Positions 15,587 to 23,687 of a DNA stretch of 64,000 nt are shown here, piece by piece. The notes below the pieces were generated by a model. That model was given only the letters and a program-made list of their open reading frames with translations, ran no database searches and was not told where the DNA came from. A program made the translations under genes and the position numbers. Source of the DNA: Chromobacterium alkanivorans (GTDB lineage Bacteria > Pseudomonadota > Gammaproteobacteria > Burkholderiales > Chromobacteriaceae); contig NZ_JAFHKL010000020.1 of the NCBI RefSeq assembly GCF_016937655.1, positions 1 to 64,000 of the forward strand, written 5' to 3'. The stretch's first letter is position 1. Each line of letters starts with the position of its first letter.

Positions 15587-17098
15587 ATGAGTGCACTAGA
15601 TTATCTGCTCAAGTATGTTAGGACTGGAACGGCGGAGGGTGATCGATCATTTCTTGCTCAGATATTCATTACCCCGACACAGTTCTCTCAGTTGTGTGCT
15701 ATTGAACCTGGTGGAATGAGAGTTCTTGTCGGAAATAAAGGGGTTGGGAAAAGCGCAGTCGTTGAATGGATTGATAAAGTGGCTAAGGCGAAAAATCTTC
15801 CCTGCTTGCTGATTCGTCCTGATAATATTTCTTCTAGAGAAATGCCGTCATCTCCAGACATTGGGTCCTTAAAGCGATTCTATTATGAGGTTCTTCTCAG
15901 AACAGTTGGGGCTCAAATTGGGGCTCAATTGAAAGGCCTGCTGAAGGGGGATGCTGCAAGGTTGCATAATGAGGCACGCCAACAAGGAATTGTGGAAGAT
16001 GATTTTATTCAAAAATCTCTTGAGCTTATTTCTGCGGTTGCATTGCCAGTTTCTAAGATTAATGGTGTTCAACTGGCGAAGGACCTTGCGGGTGTTAACT
16101 CCCCTGATGCGTTGATTAAGGCGATTGGTTCTCAGCTTTTATCATCTGGTAATGTTTTTTATTTACTTATTGATGATACGGATCAGTTGGCTGCCCCTGA
16201 TCAACCTGCTCATCTGAATAGAATCTGGGCGTTATTGTTGGCTGTGAGAAGGCTTACAGGGGAGTGTAGTGCTGTTAGGGCAATTGTAAGCCTTCGCTCA
16301 AGTGTTTGGACTCGGTTGACTAGTGAAAGTCAAGGTCAGAGGGATCAAACTGATCATATACGTGGACTTGTTATTCCGCTCTTGGCTGATGATGCGCAGA
16401 TGCAGAATATTATTAGAAAGCGTATGGAAAAAGCCGCATGGGATGCGGTAAAAAAACAGTGTGATCCTTATCCTATTTTTTTTAACGGTTCGACTGTAAC
16501 GCTGCCTTCTAGTAAGGAAACACGATCTTGGGATTCATTTATTTTAAAATCAGCACGTGAGCGTCCTCGAGATGCTATTCAACTTATTAAAAATATGGTT
16601 GATATGGCGCAGCAGGGGAACTCTTCCCTTATAGGTAGTCAAGAGGCGGCGTTGGCAATGAAAGTTTATTCGTCAGAGCGGGTTGATGATGTGGCAAATG
16701 AGTTTTCGTTAGATTGTAAAAGTATTCGTGAGATTATTAATACATTTGCAGATGTCGATTTTGAGTCGGATTTTGAGGTGCTTAGGCGCCACCTTTTGAC
16801 GGTTCCAAGTATTTCTTCTATTCAGATTCGTGGTATGGTATTGAGGCCCGATGTTGATGAGGATGCCATTGCGATATTGAGGTTGCTGCATGAGACGGGT
16901 TTTATAAATCCACGTGTTGTTGATAATACAAAGCCTCGTGGGTTTCGTCATATTCTATTTCATGATGATTCAAATTTTGTGAAACTGGCAAATTGGAATT
17001 CTATGCAGGGGGCAAGGTGGGAGGTTCATCCTGCGTTTAGAACGTACTTAATTGGAGTTAAGCAAGCTCAATTGGCAAGGCTGCCTCCTGCAAAGTAG
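15587..17098 (+). CDS. P-loop ATPase, Sll1717-like, likely foreign
   Basis: 503 aa. Walker A is G-N-K-G-V-G-K-S (49-56) and Walker B is F-Y-L-L-I-D-D-T-D (191-199). A sensor-like S-L-R-S-S-V-W is near 235, and R-E-R-P-R-D-A-I-Q-L near 325 is the late motif of Sll1717-type STAND-like ATPases. No nuclease, protease or membrane domain is seen. The gene is strongly AT-rich, with many A/T-ending codons, unlike everything around it, as are its 200-bp leader and the DNA behind it. It is a single gene with no co-oriented partner within 1 kb. Such lone foreign ATPases are often defence or phage-linked proteins; that is inference. Confidence 0.7.
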   Translation: MSALDYLLKYVRTGTAEGDRSFLAQIFITPTQFSQLCAIEPGGMRVLVGNKGVGKSAVVEWIDKVAKAKNLPCLLIRPDNISSREMPSSPDIGSLKRFYYEVLLRTVGAQIGAQLKGLLKGDAARLHNEARQQGIVEDDFIQKSLELISAVALPVSKINGVQLAKDLAGVNSPDALIKAIGSQLLSSGNVFYLLIDDTDQLAAPDQPAHLNRIWALLLAVRRLTGECSAVRAIVSLRSSVWTRLTSESQGQRDQTDHIRGLVIPLLADDAQMQNIIRKRMEKAAWDAVKKQCDPYPIFFNGSTVTLPSSKETRSWDSFILKSARERPRDAIQLIKNMVDMAQQGNSSLIGSQEAALAMKVYSSERVDDVANEFSLDCKSIREIINTFADVDFESDFEVLRRHLLTVPSISSIQIRGMVLRPDVDEDAIAILRLLHETGFINPRVVDNTKPRGFRHILFHDDSNFVKLANWNSMQGARWEVHPAFRTYLIGVKQAQLARLPPAK

Positions 17099-17245
17099 CC
17101 AAGTGAACTCAGTGTCTAAGTTGTGATTTTTTTGGGTAGGGCAATGTGATGAAATGATTGAAAGTCATTTCATTTAATTACTGTTAGTTCCTTGTATGTG
17201 ACTACGAGCCTTTTTGTCAGAATAGTCTTACTCAATGATGACTAA

Positions 17246-17267
17246 AACCCCGGCTTAAGCCGGGGTT
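17246..17267 (-). terminator. Terminator of the 146-aa gene
   Basis: Perfect 22-base palindrome with arms AACCCCGGCTT / AAGCCGGGGTT, followed on the minus strand by TTTAG. It lies 9 bases past the stop codon. Confidence 0.8.
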
Positions 17268-17276
17268 CCTTCTTCC

Positions 17277-17717
17277 TTACTTCTTCTCTATCCGCCGCAC
17301 TGAGCGGTTTTCCATGGTTTTGCGTTTGACCTGCGCCTGCTGCTGGCGGTGCAGTTCGTCAACATGCTCGAACACGTCCACCTTGCGCGCGGCCAGCGTG
17401 AGCATGGCTTCCAGATAGTTGAAGAAGCCCACCCGGAAGCCGCGTTGCTCCGGCTTGCGGAAGTCGATGTCGCGGGTGATGCGCGCCAGCAGGCTTTGGC
17501 CGCGATAGCCGGGATTGTCCTTCAGCCATTGGACGAAGTGGGCGCCGCATTCGCGGCCGTAGGCGCAGTCGGCGGCGTAGTCCGGGTGCGCGGCCGGCAT
17601 GTGCCAGTAATCGGCTTGCGGCCGTCCCGGGCGTCGGGACACGAAGGGGAGCAGGGCTTCGCGCGCTTCCATCGAGGCTTGGCGGTAGCGACGGCGAGCG
17701 GGAAAGGTTTTCGACAT
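17277..17717 (-). CDS. Uncharacterised 146-aa protein
   Basis: The ATG at 17717 is chosen because GGAGAAA lies 5-11 bases upstream; the longer open frame runs through non-coding repeat DNA. The protein is basic at both ends (R-R-R-Y-R-Q, K-R-K-T-M-E-N-R). It has a central conserved-looking block, D-Y-A-A-D-C-A-Y-G-R-E-C-G-A-H-F-V-Q-W-L, with two cysteines, then R-G-F-R-V-G-F-F-N-Y-L-E. I do not recognise a family. A remnant of a second copy at 14590-14688 shows it has been duplicated. The intact gene has its own Shine-Dalgarno and terminator. Confidence 0.7.
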   Translation of the reverse strand: MSKTFPARRRYRQASMEAREALLPFVSRRPGRPQADYWHMPAAHPDYAADCAYGRECGAHFVQWLKDNPGYRGQSLLARITRDIDFRKPEQRGFRVGFFNYLEAMLTLAARKVDVFEHVDELHRQQQAQVKRKTMENRSVRRIEKK

Positions 17718-17788
17718 GGTGTTTCTCCTGCGGTGACACAAGATAAACCACCTGCCAGATATAGACGGGAGTTGGCAGGCGCGAGGCA

Positions 17789-17934
17789 GGATTGGCATTT
17801 CCGGTAACAACCAACCGGCGAGCGCGGAGCGCTCCCCCACCACGAGCCTGCCGATTTTGGCGCAGCCATGGAGAAATACGGGCCTATGCGGTAACGCATA
17901 TGTCCGTTGGTTGTTAATTGCGAGATGCCAATCC
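17789..17934. repeat. 146-bp imperfect inverted-repeat element
   Basis: GGATTGGCAT at 17789 pairs with ATGCCAATCC ending at 17934, and inside these AACAACCAAC pairs with GTTGGTTGTT. A central hairpin ATGCG-GTAA-CGCAT is at 17886-17899. It lies upstream of the 146-aa gene. It could be a small mobile element or a structured leader; its sequence does not match the six MITE-like repeats. Confidence 0.5.
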
Positions 17935-18095
17935 CGGTGCCGTGAATAACAGCACCCGGCGATTGTTACCGAGTGGGCCGGCAGGGTCAAGCCAGCGGGG
18001 GCGCGGGTGGGCGGCCTGATTTTGTCCGGGATTTGAATGTCATGATTCTGCTGCGTTGCGGTATACTTCACTGCCCATTTCATCACTTTATTTTT

Positions 18096-18238
18096 GAACC
18101 TGTTTACGTTCTCATGAGCAAGAGCGAGACCAGGCGAAACCGGCTGAGGAAGCGGAATGTACTCGTGGTATATGAGCATTCCAAAGCGGTACTCACCGTG
18201 TCACCTCTCATGCAGCGCAGCAGATCGCAAACAGGTTC
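18096..18238 (-). repeat. MITE-like repeat, copy R1
   Basis: 143 bp with terminal inverted repeats GAACCTGTTTACG / CGCAAACAGGTTC. In the same orientation as R6 and opposite to R2-R5. The interior has GCGGAATGTACTCGTGG and GAGCATTCC, matching the other copies in reverse complement. It lies 20 bases before the M24 peptidase start, so it may carry or disturb that gene's leader. The rest of the 17718-18257 gap has no gene. Confidence 0.88.
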
Positions 18239-18257
18239 TTAAGACAGGGCATTTCTC

Positions 18258-18932
18258 ATGACCACAGTCTCTCTCCCTCCGGAAGCGGTGGGCAGCGCTT
18301 TCTCCCTGGATAAAATGATCGCCGCCCGCGACAAGACCATGGCGGCGGTGCGGCGCATCGCCGCGCAGATCCGCCCCGGCATGACCGAACAGCAGGCCAA
18401 GGATTTGGCCAAGGCGGAGCTGGAAAGCATGGGCATGGACCGCATTTGGCACGGCATCATCGTCCGCTTTGGCCGCAGCACGCTGAAAATCTTCAAGCAG
18501 CAGATCGACCCGGACAATGTGCTGCTGGACGACGACATCTTCTTCATTGATCTGGGCATAGTCTGGGACGGCCACGAGGGCGACGCCGGCGATACCTTCA
18601 CCACCGGCGACAATGCGTGCAAGCAGGCCTGTGCCGAGGCGGCGCGCCAGCTGTGGCGGGAGGTGGCGGACAAGTGGCGGCGTGAGCGGCTGGCCGGCCC
18701 GGGCTTGTACCAGTACGCGGCGGAGCGCGCCGAGGCAATGGGCTGGCGGCTGAACCTGGACATCAAGGGCCACCGGGTGTCGGACTTTCCACACTCCATC
18801 TACAAGGCCGGCAGCCTGGGTGATTTCGCCCAATGTCCGGATACCGGTTTGTGGATTCTGGAAATCCAGATTGCCGATCCGTCCGGCGAGTTTGGCGCTT
18901 TCTATGAAGACTTGCTGGTGAGCGAGGGCTGA
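18258..18932 (+). CDS. M24-family metallopeptidase-like protein
   Basis: 224 aa with the pita-bread fold of methionine aminopeptidase/Xaa-Pro peptidases but no N-terminal creatinase domain. The five metal ligands appear in order: Asp in F-F-I-D-L-G, Asp in E-G-D-A-G-D-T-F, His in K-G-H-R-V-S-D-F-P-H, Glu in W-I-L-E-I-Q and Glu near the C-terminus. It is a cytoplasmic dinuclear metal hydrolase, probably a small aminopeptidase P relative. It ends 40 bases before the convergent hydroxyproline dehydratase gene; a dipeptidase acting on Xaa-Pro or Xaa-hydroxyproline would fit that neighbour, but this is speculation. Confidence 0.85.
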   Translation: MTTVSLPPEAVGSAFSLDKMIAARDKTMAAVRRIAAQIRPGMTEQQAKDLAKAELESMGMDRIWHGIIVRFGRSTLKIFKQQIDPDNVLLDDDIFFIDLGIVWDGHEGDAGDTFTTGDNACKQACAEAARQLWREVADKWRRERLAGPGLYQYAAERAEAMGWRLNLDIKGHRVSDFPHSIYKAGSLGDFAQCPDTGLWILEIQIADPSGEFGAFYEDLLVSEG

Positions 18933-18972
18933 TCAATAACGGGCGGCGACGAGCCGCCCGCCCGGCAAGCAC

Positions 18973-19989
18973 TCAATGCAGCAGAAAGCCCTGGCCTATC
19001 AAGTCGTCGGCTTCCAGCGACCAGCTGGCCTTGCCGCTGTAGTGGGCGCGTCCGGCCACGCGCACCGTCACCGCGTCATGGCCCGGCAGCTGGGTTTGGC
19101 CGAGCACCGTGCCGTTGAACAGCGCCCCGGTCAGGCTTTTGAATTCACAGGTTTCTCCAGGCGCTACCAGCCCCTTGGCGTGTCGGATGGCCATGCGCGC
19201 GGTGACGCCGGAGCCGGTGGGGCTGCGGTCGACTTCGGCGTCGGCAAAGACGCAGACATTGCTGCTGCAGCCATCAGCGGCCCGGTCGCGGCCATCGGTG
19301 AGGATGCTGCCGTACAAGAAGCTCAGGTCGTCGGCGCTGGGGTGGCGCACGGCGATGGTGTCGCGCACCGCCTGGGTCAGCGCGGAGGCGGCGTCCACCA
19401 GGTCGCGCAGGCGGCCATCCAGCGACACGCCCAGTTTTTCGGCGGCCACTACCGCATAGAAGGCGCCGCCGTAGCCGATATCCACGACCACTTCGCCGAT
19501 GCCCGGCACGGTGACGGGCAGGTCCAGGGCAAAGGCGAAGGCGGGCACGCTTTCGAATTGCACGGCGCCGGCCTTGCCATTCTTGATTTCCACCAAGGCT
19601 TCCACCAGGCCGCATGGGCATTCGATGCCCACCCGCGTCAGCGGCGCGACGGCGGGCACTTTGCCGCTGTCCACTGCAAAGCGGGCCAGCGCGATCACGG
19701 CATGCCCGCACATGGTGCTGTAGCCTTCGTTGTGGGTGAACAGCACGGCGAGGTCCGCGTTTGGCATGGAGGGCTGCACCAGCACCGCGCCATACATATC
19801 GTAATGGCCGCGCGGCTCGTGCATGAGCAGGCGGCGCACGGGGTCCAGGCGCTCGCTCATGAAGCGGCGTTTTGCCAGGATGTCCGCTCCCTGAATCATG
19901 TCGATAAGGTTGAGCGCGATGCGCACCGGCTCGCCGCCAGTGTGCATTTCCACGGTGTCGATGACAAAATCCGCAGGCAAGGGGTTCAT
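18973..19989 (-). CDS. lhpH: Trans-3-hydroxy-L-proline dehydratase
   Basis: 338 aa, proline racemase superfamily. The ATG at 19989 has GGAGGA 9 bases upstream; the GTG at 19998 is too close. The first catalytic residue is Cys94 (S-T-M-C-G-H). The second position is Thr258 (D-R-S-P-T-G-S-G-V-T). In this superfamily Cys/Cys means racemase or 4-hydroxyproline epimerase, while Cys/Thr means dehydration of trans-3-hydroxy-L-proline to delta1-pyrroline-2-carboxylate. The next gene upstream is an ornithine cyclodeaminase homologue, the known partner that reduces this product to L-proline. Both are on the minus strand, with a divergent GntR regulator upstream. Confidence 0.85.
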   Translation of the reverse strand: MNPLPADFVIDTVEMHTGGEPVRIALNLIDMIQGADILAKRRFMSERLDPVRRLLMHEPRGHYDMYGAVLVQPSMPNADLAVLFTHNEGYSTMCGHAVIALARFAVDSGKVPAVAPLTRVGIECPCGLVEALVEIKNGKAGAVQFESVPAFAFALDLPVTVPGIGEVVVDIGYGGAFYAVVAAEKLGVSLDGRLRDLVDAASALTQAVRDTIAVRHPSADDLSFLYGSILTDGRDRAADGCSSNVCVFADAEVDRSPTGSGVTARMAIRHAKGLVAPGETCEFKSLTGALFNGTVLGQTQLPGHDAVTVRVAGRAHYSGKASWSLEADDLIGQGFLLH

Positions 19990-20082
19990 GCTGTTCACTC
20001 CTCCTGTTGTTCACGCGGTGCGATGGAGCACCATTCGTTTAGCTAACTGGATGCGCTAGCGCACCGCTTGTTTGCCGCCCGC

Positions 20083-21006
20083 TTAGCCGGCCTTCCAATG
20101 CGCCAGCGCGCAGCGCGCCGCCGCCAAATCCCAAGCCGCCGTGCCAACACTCTTGAACAGCCGCGGGCGATTGGCGTCGTACTGTCCGGCTATCGCTTCC
20201 GCCAAGGGCCGCACGGTGTTCCAGTCCACGCCGGCCTGGATCAGGTCTCCGGCTTCATGCCGCGCCCCGGCAGGGTCGTCCGAGAACAGCTGGCTGCCGG
20301 CAATGGCGGCCGGGCCGATTTCGGCCATGTCCGGACGAAAGGCACCCACTCCCACCAGCAGGCGGTTGCTGCGGGCTGCCTCGTGGTAGACGGGCTGTTT
20401 GCTGGTGGTCAGCGTGATCACCACGTCGACATCGTCCGCCACACGGCCGTGGCATGGCCGCAGCGTCAAGTTAAGGGCGGCGTGCCGGCGGCAGAACTCG
20501 GCGCTGCCGGCGAGTTCCCGGCCATGCACATCCACGCGGATGTCCGGGAACAGGGCGGCAATGGCTTCCAGGTGGCCGGAGGCCTGCTTGCCGGTGCCTA
20601 TCAACGCGATGGCGGCCGGCCTGCCGGGGTAGAGGCTGTTGATCGCCAGCATGGAAATGGCGGAGGTGCGCTGGGCGGTCACGGTGGGGCCGTCAAGAAT
20701 CAGCAGCGGCTGGCCGGTGACGGCGTCATACGCGCTGACGATGCCATGGATGGTGGGAAGGCCGTGCTTGAGATTGTCCGGGCACACATTGACCAGTTTG
20801 TGAATGCCGATATCGTGCGCGGTGGCAGGCATGGACAGCAGCACTGCGTCTCCCCGCAAGGGCAGCACCTGCCGTTCCGGGCTGATGATCCGTCCTGCGA
20901 TGTATTCGGCGGCGGCGTTGGACAGGGCCTGACAGAGGTCGGCAACCGGCAATAGCTTCTTGGTCTCGGCGGCGGACAGCAGGGGGAGGGAGGGTGCGGT
21001 GGACAT
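20083..21006 (-). CDS. lhpI: Delta1-pyrroline-2-carboxylate reductase (ornithine cyclodeaminase/mu-crystallin family)
   Basis: 307 aa. The Rossmann nucleotide site reads I-A-L-I-G-T-G-K-Q-A-S-G-H-L-E-A. Other family blocks are I-H-G-I-V-S-A-Y-D-A-V-T-G-Q-P-L and V-G-A-F-R-P-D-M-A-E-I. It uses NAD(P)H to reduce the imine produced by the neighbouring dehydratase to L-proline. The family also contains ornithine and alanine enzymes, so the specific call rests on the pairing with the Cys/Thr dehydratase. First gene of the minus-strand operon; AAGG lies 7 bases before its ATG. Confidence 0.8.
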   Translation of the reverse strand: MSTAPSLPLLSAAETKKLLPVADLCQALSNAAAEYIAGRIISPERQVLPLRGDAVLLSMPATAHDIGIHKLVNVCPDNLKHGLPTIHGIVSAYDAVTGQPLLILDGPTVTAQRTSAISMLAINSLYPGRPAAIALIGTGKQASGHLEAIAALFPDIRVDVHGRELAGSAEFCRRHAALNLTLRPCHGRVADDVDVVITLTTSKQPVYHEAARSNRLLVGVGAFRPDMAEIGPAAIAGSQLFSDDPAGARHEAGDLIQAGVDWNTVRPLAEAIAGQYDANRPRLFKSVGTAAWDLAAARCALAHWKAG

Positions 21007-21023
21007 GACGCGCCTTTATCGAT

Positions 21024-21224
21024 AATTGGTAAAATTAAGACCAAATTTGCGTTTGGGCCAGGGTTTGGCTGTCATGATCGGCAAAACTGGTCTTAAAATA
21101 ACGTTGTTATATCGCTAACTTGTTTTGTAAATTACCAATTTAGGGATAAGGCGACAAGAAGTTAGCCTGCCGCCGCCCAAATGCGGTCACAATTTTCACC
21201 AGTTACACAACAAATTGGTCTTGA
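21024..21224. promoter_or_regulatory. GntR operator half-site cluster
   Basis: AATTGGT...ACCAAATT at 21024-21047 overlaps the lhpI promoter region. ACTGGTCTTAA is at 21086-21096, TTACCAATT at 21132-21140 and AATTGGTCTTG at 21213-21223, just before the GntR start. The shared core TTGGTCTTAA and its complement occur three times, which fits auto- and cross-regulation by the divergent GntR protein. Confidence 0.5.
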
Positions 21225-21234
21225 GGTAAGCAGA

Positions 21235-21963
21235 ATGGATGTCAGCACACAGGAACCGAACCACTTTCAGCCGCTGCCCATCTATGAACAGCTTGCAGAG
21301 CAGATCCGCAACGGCATTGTCGGCGGGGAGTTTCCCCCGGAGTCGCGCCTGCCCTCGGAAAGAGATCTGGCCGCGCACTATCGCGTCAGCCGGCCCGCGG
21401 TGAGGGAGGCGATTGGCGCCTTGCAGAATCAGCAGCTGGTGATGACGCGCCGCGGCTCGGGCACCTATGTCTGCGAGGATGCCTTGCAACGGCTGCGGCA
21501 AGCTGCGCCGGCAAACCAGCGGAGCCAGGCGGACGACAGCCCGATATCGACGCTGGAAGTGCGGCTGGTGCTGGAGCCGGCCATTGCCCGCATGGCGGCC
21601 AGAAAAGGCCGGCGTGATGAAAGGGCGGAGTATTACCTGGCGCAAATGAAGGGGGTCAAAAACATCGACATTCCGGCGCAGCAAGCGCTTTGGAGCGAGA
21701 GCGACCGCTTGTTCCATCGGCAGCTGGCGGTGATGACGGGCGATGCGCTGATGGTCCGCATCGCCGATGAAGTAGCCAAAACCATGGGGCAGCCGTTATG
21801 GCAACGGCTGCGTGACGACGGCATCTATGACGCGGAACGCATTGGCCTGTACGTTGCGGAACATCAGTTGATCTACGAATCCATCATCACCGGCGATGAG
21901 GATGCCGCCGCCTTTTACGTTGAGCAGCATTTGCGACGAGTGAGGCGGGATATCTCCGGCTAA
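21235..21963 (+). CDS. GntR-family regulator, FadR (FCD) subgroup
   Basis: 242 aa from the ATG at 21235, which has GAGGT upstream; the longer frame runs through the operator region. The N-terminal winged helix (about 13-80) has I-Y-E-Q-L-A-E-Q-I-R-N-G-I, L-P-S-E-R-D-L-A, V-S-R-P-A-V-R-E-A-I and R-R-G-S-G-T-Y-V. The C-terminal all-helical FCD ligand domain (about 100-240) has L-E-V-R-L-V-L-E-P, S-D-R-L-F-H-R-Q-L and the final E-Q-H-L. Divergent from the trans-3-hydroxyproline genes, it probably represses them until a pathway compound binds. Confidence 0.92.
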   Translation: MDVSTQEPNHFQPLPIYEQLAEQIRNGIVGGEFPPESRLPSERDLAAHYRVSRPAVREAIGALQNQQLVMTRRGSGTYVCEDALQRLRQAAPANQRSQADDSPISTLEVRLVLEPAIARMAARKGRRDERAEYYLAQMKGVKNIDIPAQQALWSESDRLFHRQLAVMTGDALMVRIADEVAKTMGQPLWQRLRDDGIYDAERIGLYVAEHQLIYESIITGDEDAAAFYVEQHLRRVRRDISG

Positions 21964-21989
21964 GCCGCCAGCGCATTGATCCGCATGAT

Positions 21990-22057
21990 TGAACGGCTCC
22001 GGCCCCGCAAGCAGTCCAGTTCTGAGACTGGCGCGCCTGCGGGGCCGGAGCCGTTCA
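21990..22057. terminator. Large hairpin between convergent genes
   Basis: Perfect 19-bp arms (21990-22008 and 22039-22057) starting TGAACGGCTCCGG, with an inner CCAGT/ACTGG stem. It separates the convergent GntR and beta-propeller genes and could stop transcription both ways, though it lacks long T runs. Confidence 0.65.
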
Positions 22058-22104
22058 TTCGTATCCTGCCGTCAAGGCCTCGCCGGAACGGCCATGGCCA
22101 GCCG

Positions 22105-23238
22105 CTATTCCTCCCGGTGCGCACCCGGGTAGCGCACTTCTCCCTCCGGTATGCCGCAACCCCACAAGGAATAGGGGTCGGCCATTTCATTGACGCCTTC
22201 GCCGTAACGATTCTCCGCCGGGCGCAGATGGGCCAGGCAGCAAGCGCCCAGTTCGGTGGCGTAAAGTCCGTGCACGGTGCAGAGCACGCGGTGGCTCATG
22301 CTGTGCTGCGAGGGGAAGGCGATGGTCTGCTGCGCTTCCACGCGGCCGTAGTCCGAGCTTAGCTTCACTTGCACCACGCCGTTGAGGGCGCTGGAGCAGG
22401 CCATGGACGAGGCCAGCAGGTTGAGCCGCGGCGCCGAGCCGGCCTCCGGCGTAAAGCCCAGATGGATGAAGCCGGCGCCGGCGGCCGGGGCGGTGCTGAG
22501 CTGGAACCAGTCTATGCCGCCGCCGGTCAGCACGCGGCCGAAACCGCCGTTGCCGCCGGAGGAATTGCCCAGTAGCGCGACCCACAAATTGCCGTCCGGC
22601 CCCGGCACCATGCCCACCGGGGTGTTGCCGTGTTCGGCGGGGATTTCAATGGCGGCGGGCGCGTCGCCGTTGGCGGGGATGCGGTAGAGCTGGCTGGATT
22701 GGTCCAGCGTGGCGTAGACGTCGCCGCTGTCCGGGTGGATCTGGACGAAGATGGGGCGCGGCGGGCAGGGGTAGAGGGTGGCGTCCGCCGGGTTGCGGCT
22801 GTCGACGCGCACGACGTGATGGCTGTCCTTGCAGGAGGTCCACAGGATGTCGCCGTCTTCTGCCACCACGTGCGGGCCGCGCGCTGCTTGCGGCAGCGGC
22901 ACTCGCTTGAGGATTTTTGGCGGCGTGGTCAGGTCAGAGGCTATCGGGTCTATCAGCAGCAGCTCGGACTGGAATTGCAAGGTCACCCACAGGCAGCCGG
23001 GGTGGGTTTTGGAGACGGTCAGCCCGTGCAGGCCGGAAAACGGGTTGTCGATGACGTGGGCGATGGCGGCCCGCGGCTGGCCGCTGTGCGGGTCCACCCG
23101 CATTTTGACCAGCGCGCCGGACGGCTGCTGGGAGATCAGCAGCAGGTCCGGCCCAATGGCGGCCACTTCATGGGTTTGGCTGGAGGCGGGCAGCGGATAT
23201 TCGATCACGCTTTTGAGGGCGAGGCGCAGTGTGTTCAT
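22105..23238 (-). CDS. Cytoplasmic beta-propeller protein (Vgb/SMP-30-like)
   Basis: 377 aa without a signal peptide. Repeats such as H-P-D-S-G-D-V-Y-A-T-L, P-G-P-D-G-N-L-W-V-A-L-L and E-D-G-D-I-L-W-T-S resemble the blades of streptogramin lyase-like and SMP-30/gluconolactonase-like propellers. The metal ligands of SMP-30 and the catalytic His of Vgb cannot be assigned with confidence. An N-terminal region of about 100 residues also fits the propeller. It stands alone and ends convergently with the GntR gene. Function unknown. Confidence 0.75.
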   Translation of the reverse strand: MNTLRLALKSVIEYPLPASSQTHEVAAIGPDLLLISQQPSGALVKMRVDPHSGQPRAAIAHVIDNPFSGLHGLTVSKTHPGCLWVTLQFQSELLLIDPIASDLTTPPKILKRVPLPQAARGPHVVAEDGDILWTSCKDSHHVVRVDSRNPADATLYPCPPRPIFVQIHPDSGDVYATLDQSSQLYRIPANGDAPAAIEIPAEHGNTPVGMVPGPDGNLWVALLGNSSGGNGGFGRVLTGGGIDWFQLSTAPAAGAGFIHLGFTPEAGSAPRLNLLASSMACSSALNGVVQVKLSSDYGRVEAQQTIAFPSQHSMSHRVLCTVHGLYATELGACCLAHLRPAENRYGEGVNEMADPYSLWGCGIPEGEVRYPGAHREE

Positions 23239-23516
23239 GGCGGTTTACCGAGGGTTGTAATCCCTTTGGCATAATAGGCGCCAATCATGACGTTTGCAAA
23301 AAACGGCCGCGACTTGATCCAGCTCAGCCGCGGATGGGCCTGTGCCGGTTCCGGTTTATGCTGTTGACGTGTTATGACGATGTTCGCGAACGAGCGGAAA
23401 TATTGCAGTGCAAGATAAAACTAACGACTGTTTTAACTAGAACTCCACGCAAATCAAGGGTTTGCCGGGGAGAGGGCGTGGGGCGATGTGGCGTGCGCAC
23501 ATCACTATGTACGCTT
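23239..23516. other. Non-coding upstream part of the pflA promoter region
   Basis: No convincing gene. It contains TGTTCGCGAACG near 23381, an inverted pair of the TGTTCG/CGAACA hexamer seen in the sdaC-focA gap, and leads into the FNR promoter at 23517. A divergent promoter for the propeller gene probably lies at the left end. Confidence 0.5.
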
Positions 23517-23557
23517 TTGACCTGTATCAAACATACATTTTCGTTTTAGAATATAAA
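23517..23557 (+). promoter_or_regulatory. Class II FNR promoter of pflA
   Basis: TTGAC-CTGT-ATCAA at 23517-23530 (9 of 10 consensus bases). The -10-like TATAAA at 23552-23557 predicts a start near 23565, 41.5 bases from the box centre. Confidence 0.8.
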
Positions 23558-23565
23558 ATGTGTTC
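23549..23565. promoter_or_regulatory. 17-bp element over the pflA -10, shared with pflB
   Basis: GAATATAAAATGTGTTC, 14 of 17 identical to the element over the pflB -10 and at the same distance from the FNR box. Confidence 0.45.
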
Positions 23566-23687
23566 GTAAAATAACATTTGTGTTCGGCTCTGGCGTTTTG
23601 GGCTCGTCCCCGTTCGGAACCGCGCACTATGCTTTAAAAGGCGGCCTGTTAAGGGCCGGCCTCTGTCGGCCATAGGAGCACAAACGC

